This document shows positions 45,187 through 54,918 of a DNA stretch of 64,000 bases, one piece after another. The notes beneath the pieces were generated by a model, which saw only the letters and a list, made by a program, of their open reading frames with translations, did not search any database and was not told where the DNA came from. How positions within the stretch are numbered: the stretch's first letter is position 1; each line of letters opens with the position of its first letter. Origin of the DNA: Dyadobacter subterraneus (GTDB taxonomy: Bacteria; Bacteroidota; Bacteroidia; Cytophagales; Spirosomataceae). The stretch lies in the NCBI RefSeq assembly GCF_015221875.1, contig NZ_JACYGY010000002.1, positions 479,573 through 543,572 of the forward strand, in the 5' to 3' direction. The translations under genes were made by a program, and so were the position numbers.

Positions 45187-46383
45187 TTGAAAAATCATGT
45201 CATTCGTCTGGCTGAGATTGCCAACCAGCCTTCGAGACGCATCATAGGACTAATGTCCGGCACATCACTGGACGGACTGGATGTTGCACTTTGTAAAATC
45301 CAGGGAAGCGGAACGGATACCATTTTGGAAGTTGAGAAATTTGCAACGGTTTCATTCACAGAAGATTTTCGTGATAACATTCGAGAGATTTTTGCGAAAC
45401 GGGAAATAGACTTTCAGCATTTATGCGTCTTAAACCCGAAAATCGGACTGGAACATGGCCGAATGATTCTGGAATGTTTGAAAGAATGGAATATTAAACC
45501 AGAGGAAATCGATCTTATCGCAAGTCACGGACAAACGGTTTTTCATGCACCAAAAAAACAGCATAATCTTCCGGGTTTTCCAAATTCAACTTTACAAATA
45601 GGAGACGGAGATCATATTTCGGTTACAACCGGAATTATTACCCTTAGCGATTTCCGGCAAAAACATATAGCCGCAGGCGGAGAAGGCGCACCGCTTGCTG
45701 TTTACGGGGATTATTTTTTGTTTTCCCAAAAAGGAGAAAACCGGATTTTACTGAATATGGGTGGTATTGCCAATTTTACATTTTTGCCCGGCTCTCTGGA
45801 TCCATCCGCTATTTTCACAACGGATACTGGTCCCGGAAATACTTTGATTGATGCTTTTGCCCGTCAGTTTTTCAATATTCCTTATGATGATAATGGCGCG
45901 ATTGCAGCAAGTGGTTCAGTTGATGAAATATTATTGGACGCACTGAAATCTCTTCCATTTTTTGAAGCGCCGTTTCCAAAAACAACAGGACCGGAAGTTT
46001 TCAATAAGGATTTTGTGAATGACCTGATTCTTAAAAATCATTTGTCCGGAATATCTCACGAAGATATTCTTGCTACGTTGACAAGATTTAGTGCGGATAC
46101 TATTTCAAGCGCCATTATTCGCATGATCAAACCGGATGAAACTTATAAAATTTATGCAAGCGGCGGCGGTGCTCATAATCCTGTGCTGATGGATGCCATT
46201 CATGAACAACTACCAAACTGCCATTTATCTCTTATCGATGATCTTGGCGTGTCAGGGGATGCCAAGGAGGCCGTGTTATTTGCCGTTTTAGCCAACGAAA
46301 CAGTTGCTGGCGGAGAAGTTGCCTTTGGTGAGCGCGAAGGCGTGCCTAGTGTGACGATGGGGAAGATTTCATTTCCGGGGTAA
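45187..46383 (+). CDS. anmK: Anhydro-N-acetylmuramic acid kinase
   Basis: 398 residues, started at TTG 45187 because no ATG lies before the essential GLMSGTSLDGLDVAL at residue 22. ATP- and sugar-binding motifs LIASHGQTVFHAP, GEGAPLAVYGD, LLNMGGIANFT and TDTGPGNTLIDA are intact. It converts 1,6-anhydroMurNAc to MurNAc 6-phosphate during peptidoglycan recycling. The 25-bp space to the ricT terminator leaves little room for a promoter. Confidence 0.92.
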   Translation: MKNHVIRLAEIANQPSRRIIGLMSGTSLDGLDVALCKIQGSGTDTILEVEKFATVSFTEDFRDNIREIFAKREIDFQHLCVLNPKIGLEHGRMILECLKEWNIKPEEIDLIASHGQTVFHAPKKQHNLPGFPNSTLQIGDGDHISVTTGIITLSDFRQKHIAAGGEGAPLAVYGDYFLFSQKGENRILLNMGGIANFTFLPGSLDPSAIFTTDTGPGNTLIDAFARQFFNIPYDDNGAIAASGSVDEILLDALKSLPFFEAPFPKTTGPEVFNKDFVNDLILKNHLSGISHEDILATLTRFSADTISSAIIRMIKPDETYKIYASGGGAHNPVLMDAIHEQLPNCHLSLIDDLGVSGDAKEAVLFAVLANETVAGGEVAFGEREGVPSVTMGKISFPG

Positions 46384-46481
46384 CTATAATAACTTGGGAA
46401 AGTGAGAGTTTTTTGATTTATAAGCAACAAGCTAACTTGCTGAAAAGGAAAGATTCAATATATATCTAAGATTTATAGTTT

Positions 46482-46895
46482 ATGTTTTGGATAATTATTG
46501 ATTACTTCACTTATATACCATTGGCTTATGTAGCTTTAAGAGGCCTTGCTTATATTTTAAGCAAGGCCGTAGGGCTAAAAATAAATAATTCACTCATTTT
46601 CAATTCAACAGTTTTTATACTGATCTTATTATCGGCTATATTTTCTTATTTCATAATTGTAAACAGCCGTTTTTTACCCTTATCGCTACCATTTAGTTTA
46701 TATATCTCCATCATAGTGATACCTCTTCTGTATCTGGGGTGCTATCACTCTTTGTATAAAGCACTACACGACGAATATTTGGACCGGCCCAACAATTGGA
46801 AGTATATACTGCTTTGGATAGATCAAAATATGACCGTAATATCAATGTATTCTACTCTATTTTATATTGCGGTTAAAGGAATTTTTGGACAATAA
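46482..46895 (+). CDS. Small integral membrane protein, unknown
   Basis: 137 residues with four hydrophobic segments (about 2-26, 40-62, 70-90, 108-132). It is rich in Ile, Leu and Tyr, with a short charged loop HDEYLDRPNNWKY before the last helix. I recognise no family. It is flanked by nonhomologous core genes, and the AT-rich composition fits an accessory gene. Confidence 0.6.
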   Translation: MFWIIIDYFTYIPLAYVALRGLAYILSKAVGLKINNSLIFNSTVFILILLSAIFSYFIIVNSRFLPLSLPFSLYISIIVIPLLYLGCYHSLYKALHDEYLDRPNNWKYILLWIDQNMTVISMYSTLFYIAVKGIFGQ

Positions 46896-47000
46896 ATATT
46901 ACGTTCATAAAATATTTTAAGAGAAGAGAGTAGTTTTACACAAGAAAAGGAAATCAAGTAAGTTTCAACATTTTCTTCTGTGCTTCCAAGTTTTTAAAAT

Positions 47001-48200
47001 ATGCATGACATCATCATTATCGGAGGCGGCATTGTTGGCCTGGCCACCGCGCTTCGTATAAAAGAACAAAAACCGGCTTTAAAGGTTTTGTTATTAGAAA
47101 AAGAAAACGGTGTCGCCAAACATCAAACCGGACATAACAGCGGTGTTATTCATTCAGGATTGTATTACAAACCGGGAAGTTTAAAAGCTACCAATTGTAT
47201 TCGTGGTTATGATATGCTTCTGGATTTCTGTAATCGTGAAGGTGTGCCTTATGATCTTTGCGGAAAAATAGTGGTTGCAACAAAACCGGAGCAAATTCCG
47301 CTTTTAAAGAATCTTTATGATCGTGGTATGCAAAACGGTTTGACCAAAAACCGCATGATCAGCGTTGGTGAAATCCGTGAAATGGAGCCTCATGTGAATG
47401 GTTTGGAAGGAATTGCAGTGCCTTATACCGGCATTATTGATTACACTGCAGTCAGTGAAAAATACGCCGAAATATTTCAAAAACTGGGCGGAGAAATCCG
47501 TTTTGGCGAAAAAGTTGTCAATATAAAAAGCCTGACTTCAAATAGCGAAGTAATTACTGCTTCCGGAAATATTTATAGTACAAAACTGGTCGTTAATTGC
47601 GCCGGATTATATTCTGATAAAGTTGCTCAGTTGACGCAAGCCGAAGAAATCAAAGTTCAAATTATTCCTTTCCGCGGCGAGTATTATAAAATCAAACCGG
47701 AAAAGCATCATTTGGTTAAGAACCTCATTTATCCTGTTCCTGATCCTAATTTCCCTTTCCTGGGCGTTCACTTTACGCGTATGATAGAAGGAGGCGTAGA
47801 GGCTGGCCCTAATGCCGTTTTTGCTTTTAAGAGAGAAGGTTATAAAAAAACAGATATCAATTTCCCGGAATTATTTGAAGCACTTGCATGGCCAGGATTT
47901 AGAAAAGTGGCGATGAAATACTGGCAGACCGGTATGGGTGAATACTATCGTTCATTTTCAAAAGCAGCATTCACAAAAGCTTTACAGGAATTAATTCCGG
48001 AAATAGAAAGTGATGATCTGATTCCTGGTGGAGCAGGCGTTCGTGCGCAGGCTTGTGACCATGACGGCGGATTATTAGACGACTTCTCAATCATTGAAAA
48101 TAAGGGTGCTATCAATATTTGTAACGCACCATCGCCGGCCGCAACTTCTTCGCTTTCTATTGGACAAACCGTTTCTGAAAGAGTTTTGGCAAGACTTTAA
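47001..48200 (+). CDS. lhgO: L-2-hydroxyglutarate oxidase (LhgO-type)
   Basis: 399 residues, FAD-dependent DAO-fold enzyme with the dinucleotide motif IIIIGGGIVGLATALRI at residues 4-20. HNSGVIHSGLYYKPGS is the LhgO signature around the substrate site, and GGAGVRAQA lies near the C-terminus. It oxidises L-2-hydroxyglutarate to 2-oxoglutarate, feeding electrons to quinone in E. coli. The DUF1338 enzyme at 342 would make the D isomer, so the two do not form a direct pathway. Confidence 0.9.
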   Translation: MHDIIIIGGGIVGLATALRIKEQKPALKVLLLEKENGVAKHQTGHNSGVIHSGLYYKPGSLKATNCIRGYDMLLDFCNREGVPYDLCGKIVVATKPEQIPLLKNLYDRGMQNGLTKNRMISVGEIREMEPHVNGLEGIAVPYTGIIDYTAVSEKYAEIFQKLGGEIRFGEKVVNIKSLTSNSEVITASGNIYSTKLVVNCAGLYSDKVAQLTQAEEIKVQIIPFRGEYYKIKPEKHHLVKNLIYPVPDPNFPFLGVHFTRMIEGGVEAGPNAVFAFKREGYKKTDINFPELFEALAWPGFRKVAMKYWQTGMGEYYRSFSKAAFTKALQELIPEIESDDLIPGGAGVRAQACDHDGGLLDDFSIIENKGAINICNAPSPAATSSLSIGQTVSERVLARL

Positions 48201-48217
48201 GCAATCTTCAATATCGT

Positions 48218-48260
48218 TAAACGAAAAAAAGCTTCCTGACGGGAAGCTTTTTTTCGTTTA
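48218..48260. terminator. Long bidirectional terminator after lhgO
   Basis: A 19-bp perfect stem with arms at 48218-48236 and 48242-48260, loop TGACG, containing GCTTCC/GGAAGC and A7/T7. It serves lhgO and the convergent permease. Confidence 0.9.
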
Positions 48261-48274
48261 TATCCAATGTCTTT

Positions 48275-49924
48275 TTAAGCCTTCTTCATTTGCGATAATC
48301 CAAAAAGAATTACGTGAACGACTGCAAAAATCATTGAGAAGTAGAACAACCCTGCTTGTTCACCATTTGTCATCGCGTTATGTGCAATGGCGATACCTCC
48401 AAGAATTACAGCAAGGACAATTCCTGTCAATCCTGCAACCTTGCGGCCGTTCAGAACTGTCGAAGCTTGTCCGTCTGATAAGAAGCTGTTTTTGATACCA
48501 TACCATAGATACACATCAAATCCGATGATCATCCACACGAACAAACGAATCCAGGTATCAAGCGGTAAAAATGCCATCATGAAAAAGCAGGTTCCAACAC
48601 CCAGAATTGGGATCAAAGGAACAAGCGGCGTTTTAAATCCACGAGGAACATCGGGCATTTGTTTTCTCATCACAATAATACCGATACAAACCAGGATAAA
48701 CGCGAAAAGTGTTCCAATACTCGTCATTTCACCAACAACACGTGCAGGCACAAACGCAGAGAACAAACTTACAAATAACATGAACATGAAATTGCTTCTG
48801 ACCGGCGTCTGATATTTTGGATGTACACTTGAAAAAATACGTGGAAGCAAACCATCTTTACTCATACTGAAAAATACGCGGCTCTGGCCCAATAACATTA
48901 CCAGGATTACCGAAGCATAACCACCTAAAATAGCAACAATGATCGCGCGGTTCAACCAGGGATAATCCGGGTGAATTACGCCTGACGCATCTGTACTTCC
49001 CATATGTTCAATAGCAACCGCCACTGGTGCGATACCATCCTGACCTTTGAATGAAGTATAATTGGTTACCCCGGTCATAACGTGTGCAAAAAGGATGTAC
49101 AAAATTGTACAGATAATAAGTGATCCTAAAATTCCGATAGGCATATCCTTTTTAGGATTTTTTGCTTCCTGAGCAGCTGTACTAACGGCATCAAAACCAA
49201 CATAGGCAAAAAACACAATGGCCGCCGCCCGGACAATGCCACTGAAACCGAATTCACCAAATGTACCTGTATTATCAGGGATGTAAGGAATGTAGTTAGA
49301 ATTGTCGATATACTGCCATCCCAAGACGATGAAGATAACAACAACCGAAACTTTCAAGCCTACAATAATAGCATTCACTTTCGCACTTTCCTCTGTACCT
49401 TTCATGAGCAGCAAACTCACAAGAATTACAATAAATACAGCAGGAAGATTGACAATACCTCCGTCCCAGGGCCCAACTGTCAGCGCGGTGGGGAGATGTA
49501 CGTCAAAGCCCTCCAAAAATTTAATTAAATAGCGCGACCAGCTTATACTTACCGTAGCAGCTCCAACTGCATACTCCAGCACAAGATCCCATCCGATGAT
49601 CCAGGCGATGAACTCACCCATCGTTGCATAAGAGTACGTGTAAGCACTACCAGCAACTGGTATCATCGAAGCAAATTCTGCATAACACAGACCTGCAAAG
49701 GCGCAACCAAGCGCTGCAACCATAAATGAAATTGTGATAGCAGGACCAGCCTGATTGGCCGCCGCACCACCTGTAATAGAAAATAAACCTGCACCAATGA
49801 TTGCTCCGACACCTAATGCCACAAGGCTGCCAGGTCCGAGTGTGCGTTTTAGCTGATTACCTTCCCCAGTTGATTCCTGTAATAATTTGTCAATAGGCTT
49901 TTTGACCCAGAGTTGATTTGCCAT
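48275..49924 (-). CDS. APC-superfamily amino acid permease
   Basis: 549 residues with about 13-14 transmembrane helices. The first helix has GVGAIIGAGLFSITG, the unwound substrate site of the APC fold, and helix 3 contains EFASMIPVAGSAYTY. The extra C-terminal helices resemble the cationic amino acid transporter (CAT/YfnA) group. Substrate unresolved. Its start is followed upstream by the terminator of secDF, so it is a separate unit. Confidence 0.88.
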   Translation of the reverse strand: MANQLWVKKPIDKLLQESTGEGNQLKRTLGPGSLVALGVGAIIGAGLFSITGGAAANQAGPAITISFMVAALGCAFAGLCYAEFASMIPVAGSAYTYSYATMGEFIAWIIGWDLVLEYAVGAATVSISWSRYLIKFLEGFDVHLPTALTVGPWDGGIVNLPAVFIVILVSLLLMKGTEESAKVNAIIVGLKVSVVVIFIVLGWQYIDNSNYIPYIPDNTGTFGEFGFSGIVRAAAIVFFAYVGFDAVSTAAQEAKNPKKDMPIGILGSLIICTILYILFAHVMTGVTNYTSFKGQDGIAPVAVAIEHMGSTDASGVIHPDYPWLNRAIIVAILGGYASVILVMLLGQSRVFFSMSKDGLLPRIFSSVHPKYQTPVRSNFMFMLFVSLFSAFVPARVVGEMTSIGTLFAFILVCIGIIVMRKQMPDVPRGFKTPLVPLIPILGVGTCFFMMAFLPLDTWIRLFVWMIIGFDVYLWYGIKNSFLSDGQASTVLNGRKVAGLTGIVLAVILGGIAIAHNAMTNGEQAGLFYFSMIFAVVHVILFGLSQMKKA

Positions 49925-50003
49925 AAAAAGTTTTTGTAAATATTATGTCGTTATACCCTAAAACTAAAATAAAATTTGTTCATTATTGGCATATGCAGAA
50001 TAA

Positions 50004-50036
50004 AAAAGGGGGAAAGTAAAAAACTTTCCCCCTTTT
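50004..50036 (-). terminator. Terminator after secDF
   Basis: AAAAGGGGGAAAGT and its complement form a 14-bp stem with a 5-nt loop; in the minus direction a T-rich tail follows. Confidence 0.85.
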
Positions 50037-50049
50037 ATTATCTAAACAC

Positions 50050-53028
50050 TTACGCTTTTACAATTTTTCCTTTTGTTGAAGCAGCGTCTGAACCGCCTGT
50101 TACGGCCAGAGAAGCTTGCTTAATTTTTTCACGTTGTAAAATATCAACAACGATCGGTGCAGCAACAAATAGTGAAGAATATGTTCCTACAATTACACCC
50201 AGTAACATACAGAATGTAAATCCACGAATTACTTCACCACCAAATACCATAAGCACGATCAATACAAGCATTACTGAAATACCGGTTACAGCTGTGCGGC
50301 TAAGCGTACTGTTCAAGGCGTTGTTAATAATTGTTGGCAAAGATTCTGTTGTCGCTTTATCATCTTTCAAATATTCACGGATCCTGTCATAAATTACCAC
50401 CGTATCATTCATTGAATAACCGATCATTGTAAGAATCGCTCCGATAAACGCCTGGTCGATATCAAGTGAGAATGGCAACCATCCGTTAAACAACGAATAA
50501 ACAGCCAGCAAAATGATTACGTCATGCGCAAGAGACATTACCGCTCCATAACTAAATGCAAGTCGTTTGAAACGTAAGAAAATGTAAACAAAGTTGGCAG
50601 CCAGGGCAAGTAAAATCGCATACAAGGCATTGATCATCGTGTCATATGCAATGGTTGGACCTACTTTATTAGAACTTACAATTGTTCCTTTATTGTCTTT
50701 TACTTTTGAAACGCCTTCCATGATTTTCGTTTCTGCTTTCTGATCAGCATCAGGAGCAGTATCTTCAATCAGGTAGTCCGTTGTGATTTTAACCTGGTCA
50801 AATCCTCCAAAAGTTTTTACTTCCGGTGAGTTTCCAAGCGCTGCGCTCATTACTTCACGTACTTCATCCGTTTCAACATTTTTATCAAAACGAACTACAT
50901 AAGAACGACCACCTTTAAAATCAATACCAAGTCCGAATCCTTTGAAGATGAATGACCCAACTCCAATGGCCATGATAATGGTAGAAATAATGTAGAAACG
51001 ACGACGCTGCGATACAAAATCAAAGTCATTATCCTTAAACCAGTTTTTAGTCAAACCAGAATAGAATTTGTAAACTTTTCCGTGGCTGATCTGATATTCA
51101 AGAAATAATCTTGTAATGAATATCGCTGTGAACAAAGAAGTAAGCAAACCAATAACAAGCGTAGTAGCAAAACCTAAAACAAGACCTGAACCGAATGTGT
51201 AAAGGATGATACCTGTTAAAAGCGTTGTAACGTTGGAGTCAATAATCGCTGTCATTGAATGTTTAAAACCATCCTGAACAGCGAGCTTAAACGGCTTCCC
51301 TGCCTCAATTTCAATCTTAATCCCTTCGTAAATCAGTACGTTCGCATCGACGGCCATACCAATAGAAAGCACGATACCCGCGATACCTGAAAGCGTAAGC
51401 ACAGCTCCAAGAGAAGCCATTACTCCCAAAAGAAGGAACAAGTTTAAAAGCAGTGTAATATCAGCAACAAAACCTGCGCCACTGTAATACGCTACCATGA
51501 ACACAAGAATTACGATCAAACCGATCACAGATGATAACACACCGGCAGTAATTGCTTCTGATCCCAAAGTTGAACCAACAATCGCTTCTTCAACAATGTG
51601 CGTTGGAGCTGGTAATTTACCCGCTTTAAGCACGTTTGACATATCTTTTGTTTCTTCAACTGTGAAGTTACCTGTGATACTTGAATTACCATTTGGAATT
51701 TCACCCTGAACCGTAGGAGCTGTGTAAACAAGATTATCGATAATAATCGCAACCGGACGACCAATGCTGTTGGCTGTCAATGTACGCCATTTACGAGCAC
51801 CTTCACCGTTCATACGCATCGTTACTTCCGGACGACCACGGTCATCATAGTCGTGTGTCGCGTCAGTAATCACATCACCTTCCATAGCCGCCTGGCCATT
51901 TTGTTTTTTGATAAAATACAAAGGAAGGATCAACTGGTTGTTTGTACCAGCAGTTCCTTTACGATCCCACATGAAAACAAGATCAGCAGGGAACATCGAA
52001 CGAACTTCCGGACGAGCCAACATTTCATTAGCACGAGCAGTATCTTTCAAATAAACACCTAAACCTTGTGGCATAGGAACGAAAAGACTTGTCAATGCAG
52101 CACTTTGAGCAGCCAGAGCAGATGTATCAGTTTTAGCAGAATCACTTTTTTGTTCAAGCTGAGCAGCTAATCCTGTTGCGCCTGATTTTTTAGTAGTATC
52201 AGTTGATGAAGTTGCAGCAGCAGGTTTTCCGGCAGCTTTAATTCTTGCATCTTCTTTTGCCAGATAAGAACCCAACTGATCAATAGCAGGTGCCAATTCA
52301 TTGGTAAGATATACTTGTGCAAATTCCAGTTTCGCAGCGCCTGATAACAAACGACGAACACGTTCCGGATTATCAACACCAGGAAGTTCTACCAAAACGC
52401 GGTTAGTACCTGGCAACCGCTGAATGTTCGGGTTTGTTACACCGAATTTATCAATACGAGCCTGCGTGATCTGAAATGCTCTGTCAATCGCACCGTCAAT
52501 TTCTGTATTCAACATTTTAACAACGTCGCTGTCCGAAGAATTGCTGTTGATTTTAGTACGGTTAGCACTTGTAGCGAAAACGCTGGCAAGACTTGTATTT
52601 GGTGCAGCTTCTTTAAATGCTGAAACAAAGATTTTTACAAACGCTTTGTTATCCGCTTTTTTATCCGCCTGTGCAGCAGCTAATGCTTTCTGGAATGCAG
52701 CACTACGTGCATTTCCACCAGCCATTCCTTTAAGAATTTCCGCCGGAGCAACTTCCAAAACTACGTGCATACCACCCTGAAGGTCAAGACCAAGGCTAAG
52801 CTCGCGTTCCATTACTTCCTGCAAAGTTTGTCCCAAATAGACATCCTCACGCCAAAGTGAATCAATATAATGCTGTTTTTTCTTGTCGTCTATTTTGCCA
52901 GAAGCGTCCGTTGCGTAAGCTTCTGCCTTTCCTTTAATGTTACGTGAAACGAACGTAAACGAAAGGTAATAGGCGCTAATAAGAGCCAACACAATGGTTA
53001 GCCCGATTATTCCATTCCTGTTAGTCAT
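50050..53028 (-). CDS. secDF: Fused protein translocase SecDF
   Basis: 992 residues carrying SecD (to about 640) and SecF (to the end) in one chain, about 12 helices. Markers: ELSLGLDLQGGMHVVLEV, the P1-domain repeats, ANRVL-type linker RVLVELPGVDNPERV, GMAVDANVLIYEGIKIE in helix 4 (proton-path aspartate) and the SecF segment LGIDFKGGRSYVVRF. A low-complexity Ala/Lys/Asp insert of about 60 residues lies between strands of the P1 domain (around 255-310). It uses the proton gradient to pull exported proteins across. The fusion is usual in Bacteroidota. Confidence 0.97.
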   Translation of the reverse strand: MTNRNGIIGLTIVLALISAYYLSFTFVSRNIKGKAEAYATDASGKIDDKKKQHYIDSLWREDVYLGQTLQEVMERELSLGLDLQGGMHVVLEVAPAEILKGMAGGNARSAAFQKALAAAQADKKADNKAFVKIFVSAFKEAAPNTSLASVFATSANRTKINSNSSDSDVVKMLNTEIDGAIDRAFQITQARIDKFGVTNPNIQRLPGTNRVLVELPGVDNPERVRRLLSGAAKLEFAQVYLTNELAPAIDQLGSYLAKEDARIKAAGKPAAATSSTDTTKKSGATGLAAQLEQKSDSAKTDTSALAAQSAALTSLFVPMPQGLGVYLKDTARANEMLARPEVRSMFPADLVFMWDRKGTAGTNNQLILPLYFIKKQNGQAAMEGDVITDATHDYDDRGRPEVTMRMNGEGARKWRTLTANSIGRPVAIIIDNLVYTAPTVQGEIPNGNSSITGNFTVEETKDMSNVLKAGKLPAPTHIVEEAIVGSTLGSEAITAGVLSSVIGLIVILVFMVAYYSGAGFVADITLLLNLFLLLGVMASLGAVLTLSGIAGIVLSIGMAVDANVLIYEGIKIEIEAGKPFKLAVQDGFKHSMTAIIDSNVTTLLTGIILYTFGSGLVLGFATTLVIGLLTSLFTAIFITRLFLEYQISHGKVYKFYSGLTKNWFKDNDFDFVSQRRRFYIISTIIMAIGVGSFIFKGFGLGIDFKGGRSYVVRFDKNVETDEVREVMSAALGNSPEVKTFGGFDQVKITTDYLIEDTAPDADQKAETKIMEGVSKVKDNKGTIVSSNKVGPTIAYDTMINALYAILLALAANFVYIFLRFKRLAFSYGAVMSLAHDVIILLAVYSLFNGWLPFSLDIDQAFIGAILTMIGYSMNDTVVIYDRIREYLKDDKATTESLPTIINNALNSTLSRTAVTGISVMLVLIVLMVFGGEVIRGFTFCMLLGVIVGTYSSLFVAAPIVVDILQREKIKQASLAVTGGSDAASTKGKIVKA

Positions 53029-53153
53029 TGTTTTGTAAAAAATGTGAAATTTTGAAAGTGGATTTACTATGGGTTGATATATGAGAATACAAAAGTTCTT
53101 CGCAAGACGCGATGATACTCATATGTCAAGATGGAAAGGTCATAACAAAACTG

Positions 53154-53546
53154 TCACGGGGCATTCGTGACAATATATCTGGCGAAAACTCTGCTGAAAC
53201 AGGTAAACAGAAAATACGATTCCTGATAATCAACAGCAATAATGTGTTGACTTTCAATAAACTGCCAGACTGGCTGCGGGGCAAAATAAAAATAATGGGA
53301 GAAATCAAACGAGATAGCAGGCGTAATAACCGCATCCAGAGAAAGTGCACTTACCGTAGCCTGATGATCGTCTGCTGTATTTGACGATTTTTCCTTGGAA
53401 ATTCCCTTGGCTATTGACTGTGTTTTTTGAGCAAATTTCTGAACCGAATTAACATTATCCGACCATGACCGCGCACCGGCCACCATGAGCAACATGGAAG
53501 CAAGCAATAAGCTAATGGTCTGGTTAATAATTTTTTTCGTCTGCAC
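53154..53546 (-). CDS. Small secreted protein of unknown function
   Basis: 130 residues. A signal peptide (TISLLLASMLLMVAGARS) is followed by a polar linker to about residue 72 and then an aromatic-rich C-terminal part (PAISFDFSHYFYFAP, FLFTCFSRVFARYIV). Such aromatic C-terminal patterns recur in small Bacteroidota exported proteins I have seen, but no name attaches. Isolated between secDF and the P1 peptidase. Confidence 0.55.
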   Translation of the reverse strand: MQTKKIINQTISLLLASMLLMVAGARSWSDNVNSVQKFAQKTQSIAKGISKEKSSNTADDHQATVSALSLDAVITPAISFDFSHYFYFAPQPVWQFIESQHIIAVDYQESYFLFTCFSRVFARYIVTNAP

Positions 53547-53669
53547 GATTCGGTCTTCGATTTAAAACGCAAATTTTAAACCAAAATATCACATTCGCAA
53601 ATGGTTTGCCTGAAATATCTGAATTATCCTTTTGACAAACTGTAAATTATGAGAAGGATTCGTAAGCCT

Positions 53670-54788
53670 TTACTTCAAACGGCCATATTTTCGCATGATT
53701 TCCAATACTTTTTCTTTTGGTAATTCTTCCATTTTATGATCCTGAAATCCTTCGGTTGTTTTAGCCATAAATAGCGAATTGATAATCGCCTCATTGGTAG
53801 CTTCGATCGCTGCCATAAAAAGTGGCGATACGAAATCGTTGTGCAAAAGTGTCACACTGGAAGTTCCCTGAGTAGTTTCATGCGGAATCTGATAGGCGGT
53901 TGAAAAAGCAATGACATAATCCCCGCTGCCATTCGAAGCAATTCCGCCAGTTTCTGCCAGACCCATAATAGCGCGTTTTGCCAGACGTTTCAGATTTCTT
54001 GCATCCAAAGGCGCATCGGTTGCGATGATCATCATACAAGAACCGTCAGAAGATTTATCCAAAGATTCTTTAAAAGCATATTTTCCCAGTTCTTCTCCAA
54101 CTGGTACACCGTTTACTTTTAAAACACCTCCGAAATTTGTTTGCGTTAAAACACCAACTGTATAACCGCCCAGTTTTTCCGGCAATTTTCTGGAAGAAGT
54201 TCCGATTCCGCCTTTCCAGTTAAAACAAACAGTTCCGGTACCGGCACCCACATTTCCTTCTTCCACTTTTCCTGTTTGTGCTTTCTTCAAAGCTTCCAGA
54301 ACATTTTCTTTTTTGACATGACGACCGCGGATATCATTCAGGAAACTGTCATTTGTTTCGCCAACAACCGGATTTACGGAACGTACATTTTCATTTCCTT
54401 TTTGATTCAATGTCCAGTCAATTAATGCATCGGCTGCCGTAGGAACGCTTAATGTATTTGTTAAAATAATTGGCGTTTCCATCGTTCCCAATTCCTCAAC
54501 CTGTGAATAACCAGTAAGTTTTCCAAAACCATTTCCAATGTAAATCGCCGCCGGGATTTTTTGCTGAAACAGATTTCCATCTTTTGGAATAATGGCTGTA
54601 ATGCCTGTTCGGATATTTTTCCCTTCAACCAAAGTTACCTGACCAACTTTCACTCCGGCCACATCCGTTATCGCGTTGTATTGACCGGTTGGTAATACAC
54701 CAATTTTAATTCCAAGTTCTCTCGGCCGCTTTTGTGCAAAAAGTTGAACGGATGTTAAAAGTAAAATGATAAGGAGTACGTTTTTCAT
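53670..54788 (-). CDS. P1-family (DmpA-type) self-processing aminopeptidase, secreted
   Basis: 372 residues from ATG 54788; signal peptide VLLIILLLTSVQLFAQ. DmpA-family features: NAITDVAGVKVGQ near the start, GAGTGTVCFNWKGGIGTSSR, and the autocleavage site DGS (Gly249-Ser250 in this numbering) where Ser250 becomes the new N-terminal nucleophile, plus NGSGDYVIAFST near the end. The family removes N-terminal residues or D-amino acids from peptides or esters; substrate here unknown. Confidence 0.88.
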   Translation of the reverse strand: MKNVLLIILLLTSVQLFAQKRPRELGIKIGVLPTGQYNAITDVAGVKVGQVTLVEGKNIRTGITAIIPKDGNLFQQKIPAAIYIGNGFGKLTGYSQVEELGTMETPIILTNTLSVPTAADALIDWTLNQKGNENVRSVNPVVGETNDSFLNDIRGRHVKKENVLEALKKAQTGKVEEGNVGAGTGTVCFNWKGGIGTSSRKLPEKLGGYTVGVLTQTNFGGVLKVNGVPVGEELGKYAFKESLDKSSDGSCMMIIATDAPLDARNLKRLAKRAIMGLAETGGIASNGSGDYVIAFSTAYQIPHETTQGTSSVTLLHNDFVSPLFMAAIEATNEAIINSLFMAKTTEGFQDHKMEELPKEKVLEIMRKYGRLK

Positions 54789-54866
54789 AAAAATCAGGTT
54801 TGGAACCTCCAAGATACAAAGTAAGATTTAGCCTTGTGACCGAAATATTTGATTATTTACCAAAAC

Positions 54867-54895
54867 AAAAGCCCCCGGAATTTCCGGCGGCTTTT
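54867..54895 (-). terminator. Terminator after the TonB-receptor/DUF4249 operon
   Basis: On the minus strand AAAAGCCGCCGG pairs with CCGGGGGCTTTT (one mismatch) and a T-rich tail follows. Confidence 0.75.
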
Positions 54896-54918
54896 AAAAT
54901 TATATAATTAATAACACC

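Noticed and set aside
49976..50392. 138-codon frame opposite the end of secDF
   Set aside because: Antisense to SecF coding sequence and overlapping the terminator; no family resemblance.
53112..53384. 90-codon plus-strand frame upstream of secDF
   Set aside because: Largely antisense to the small secreted gene, which has a signal peptide and is more plausible.
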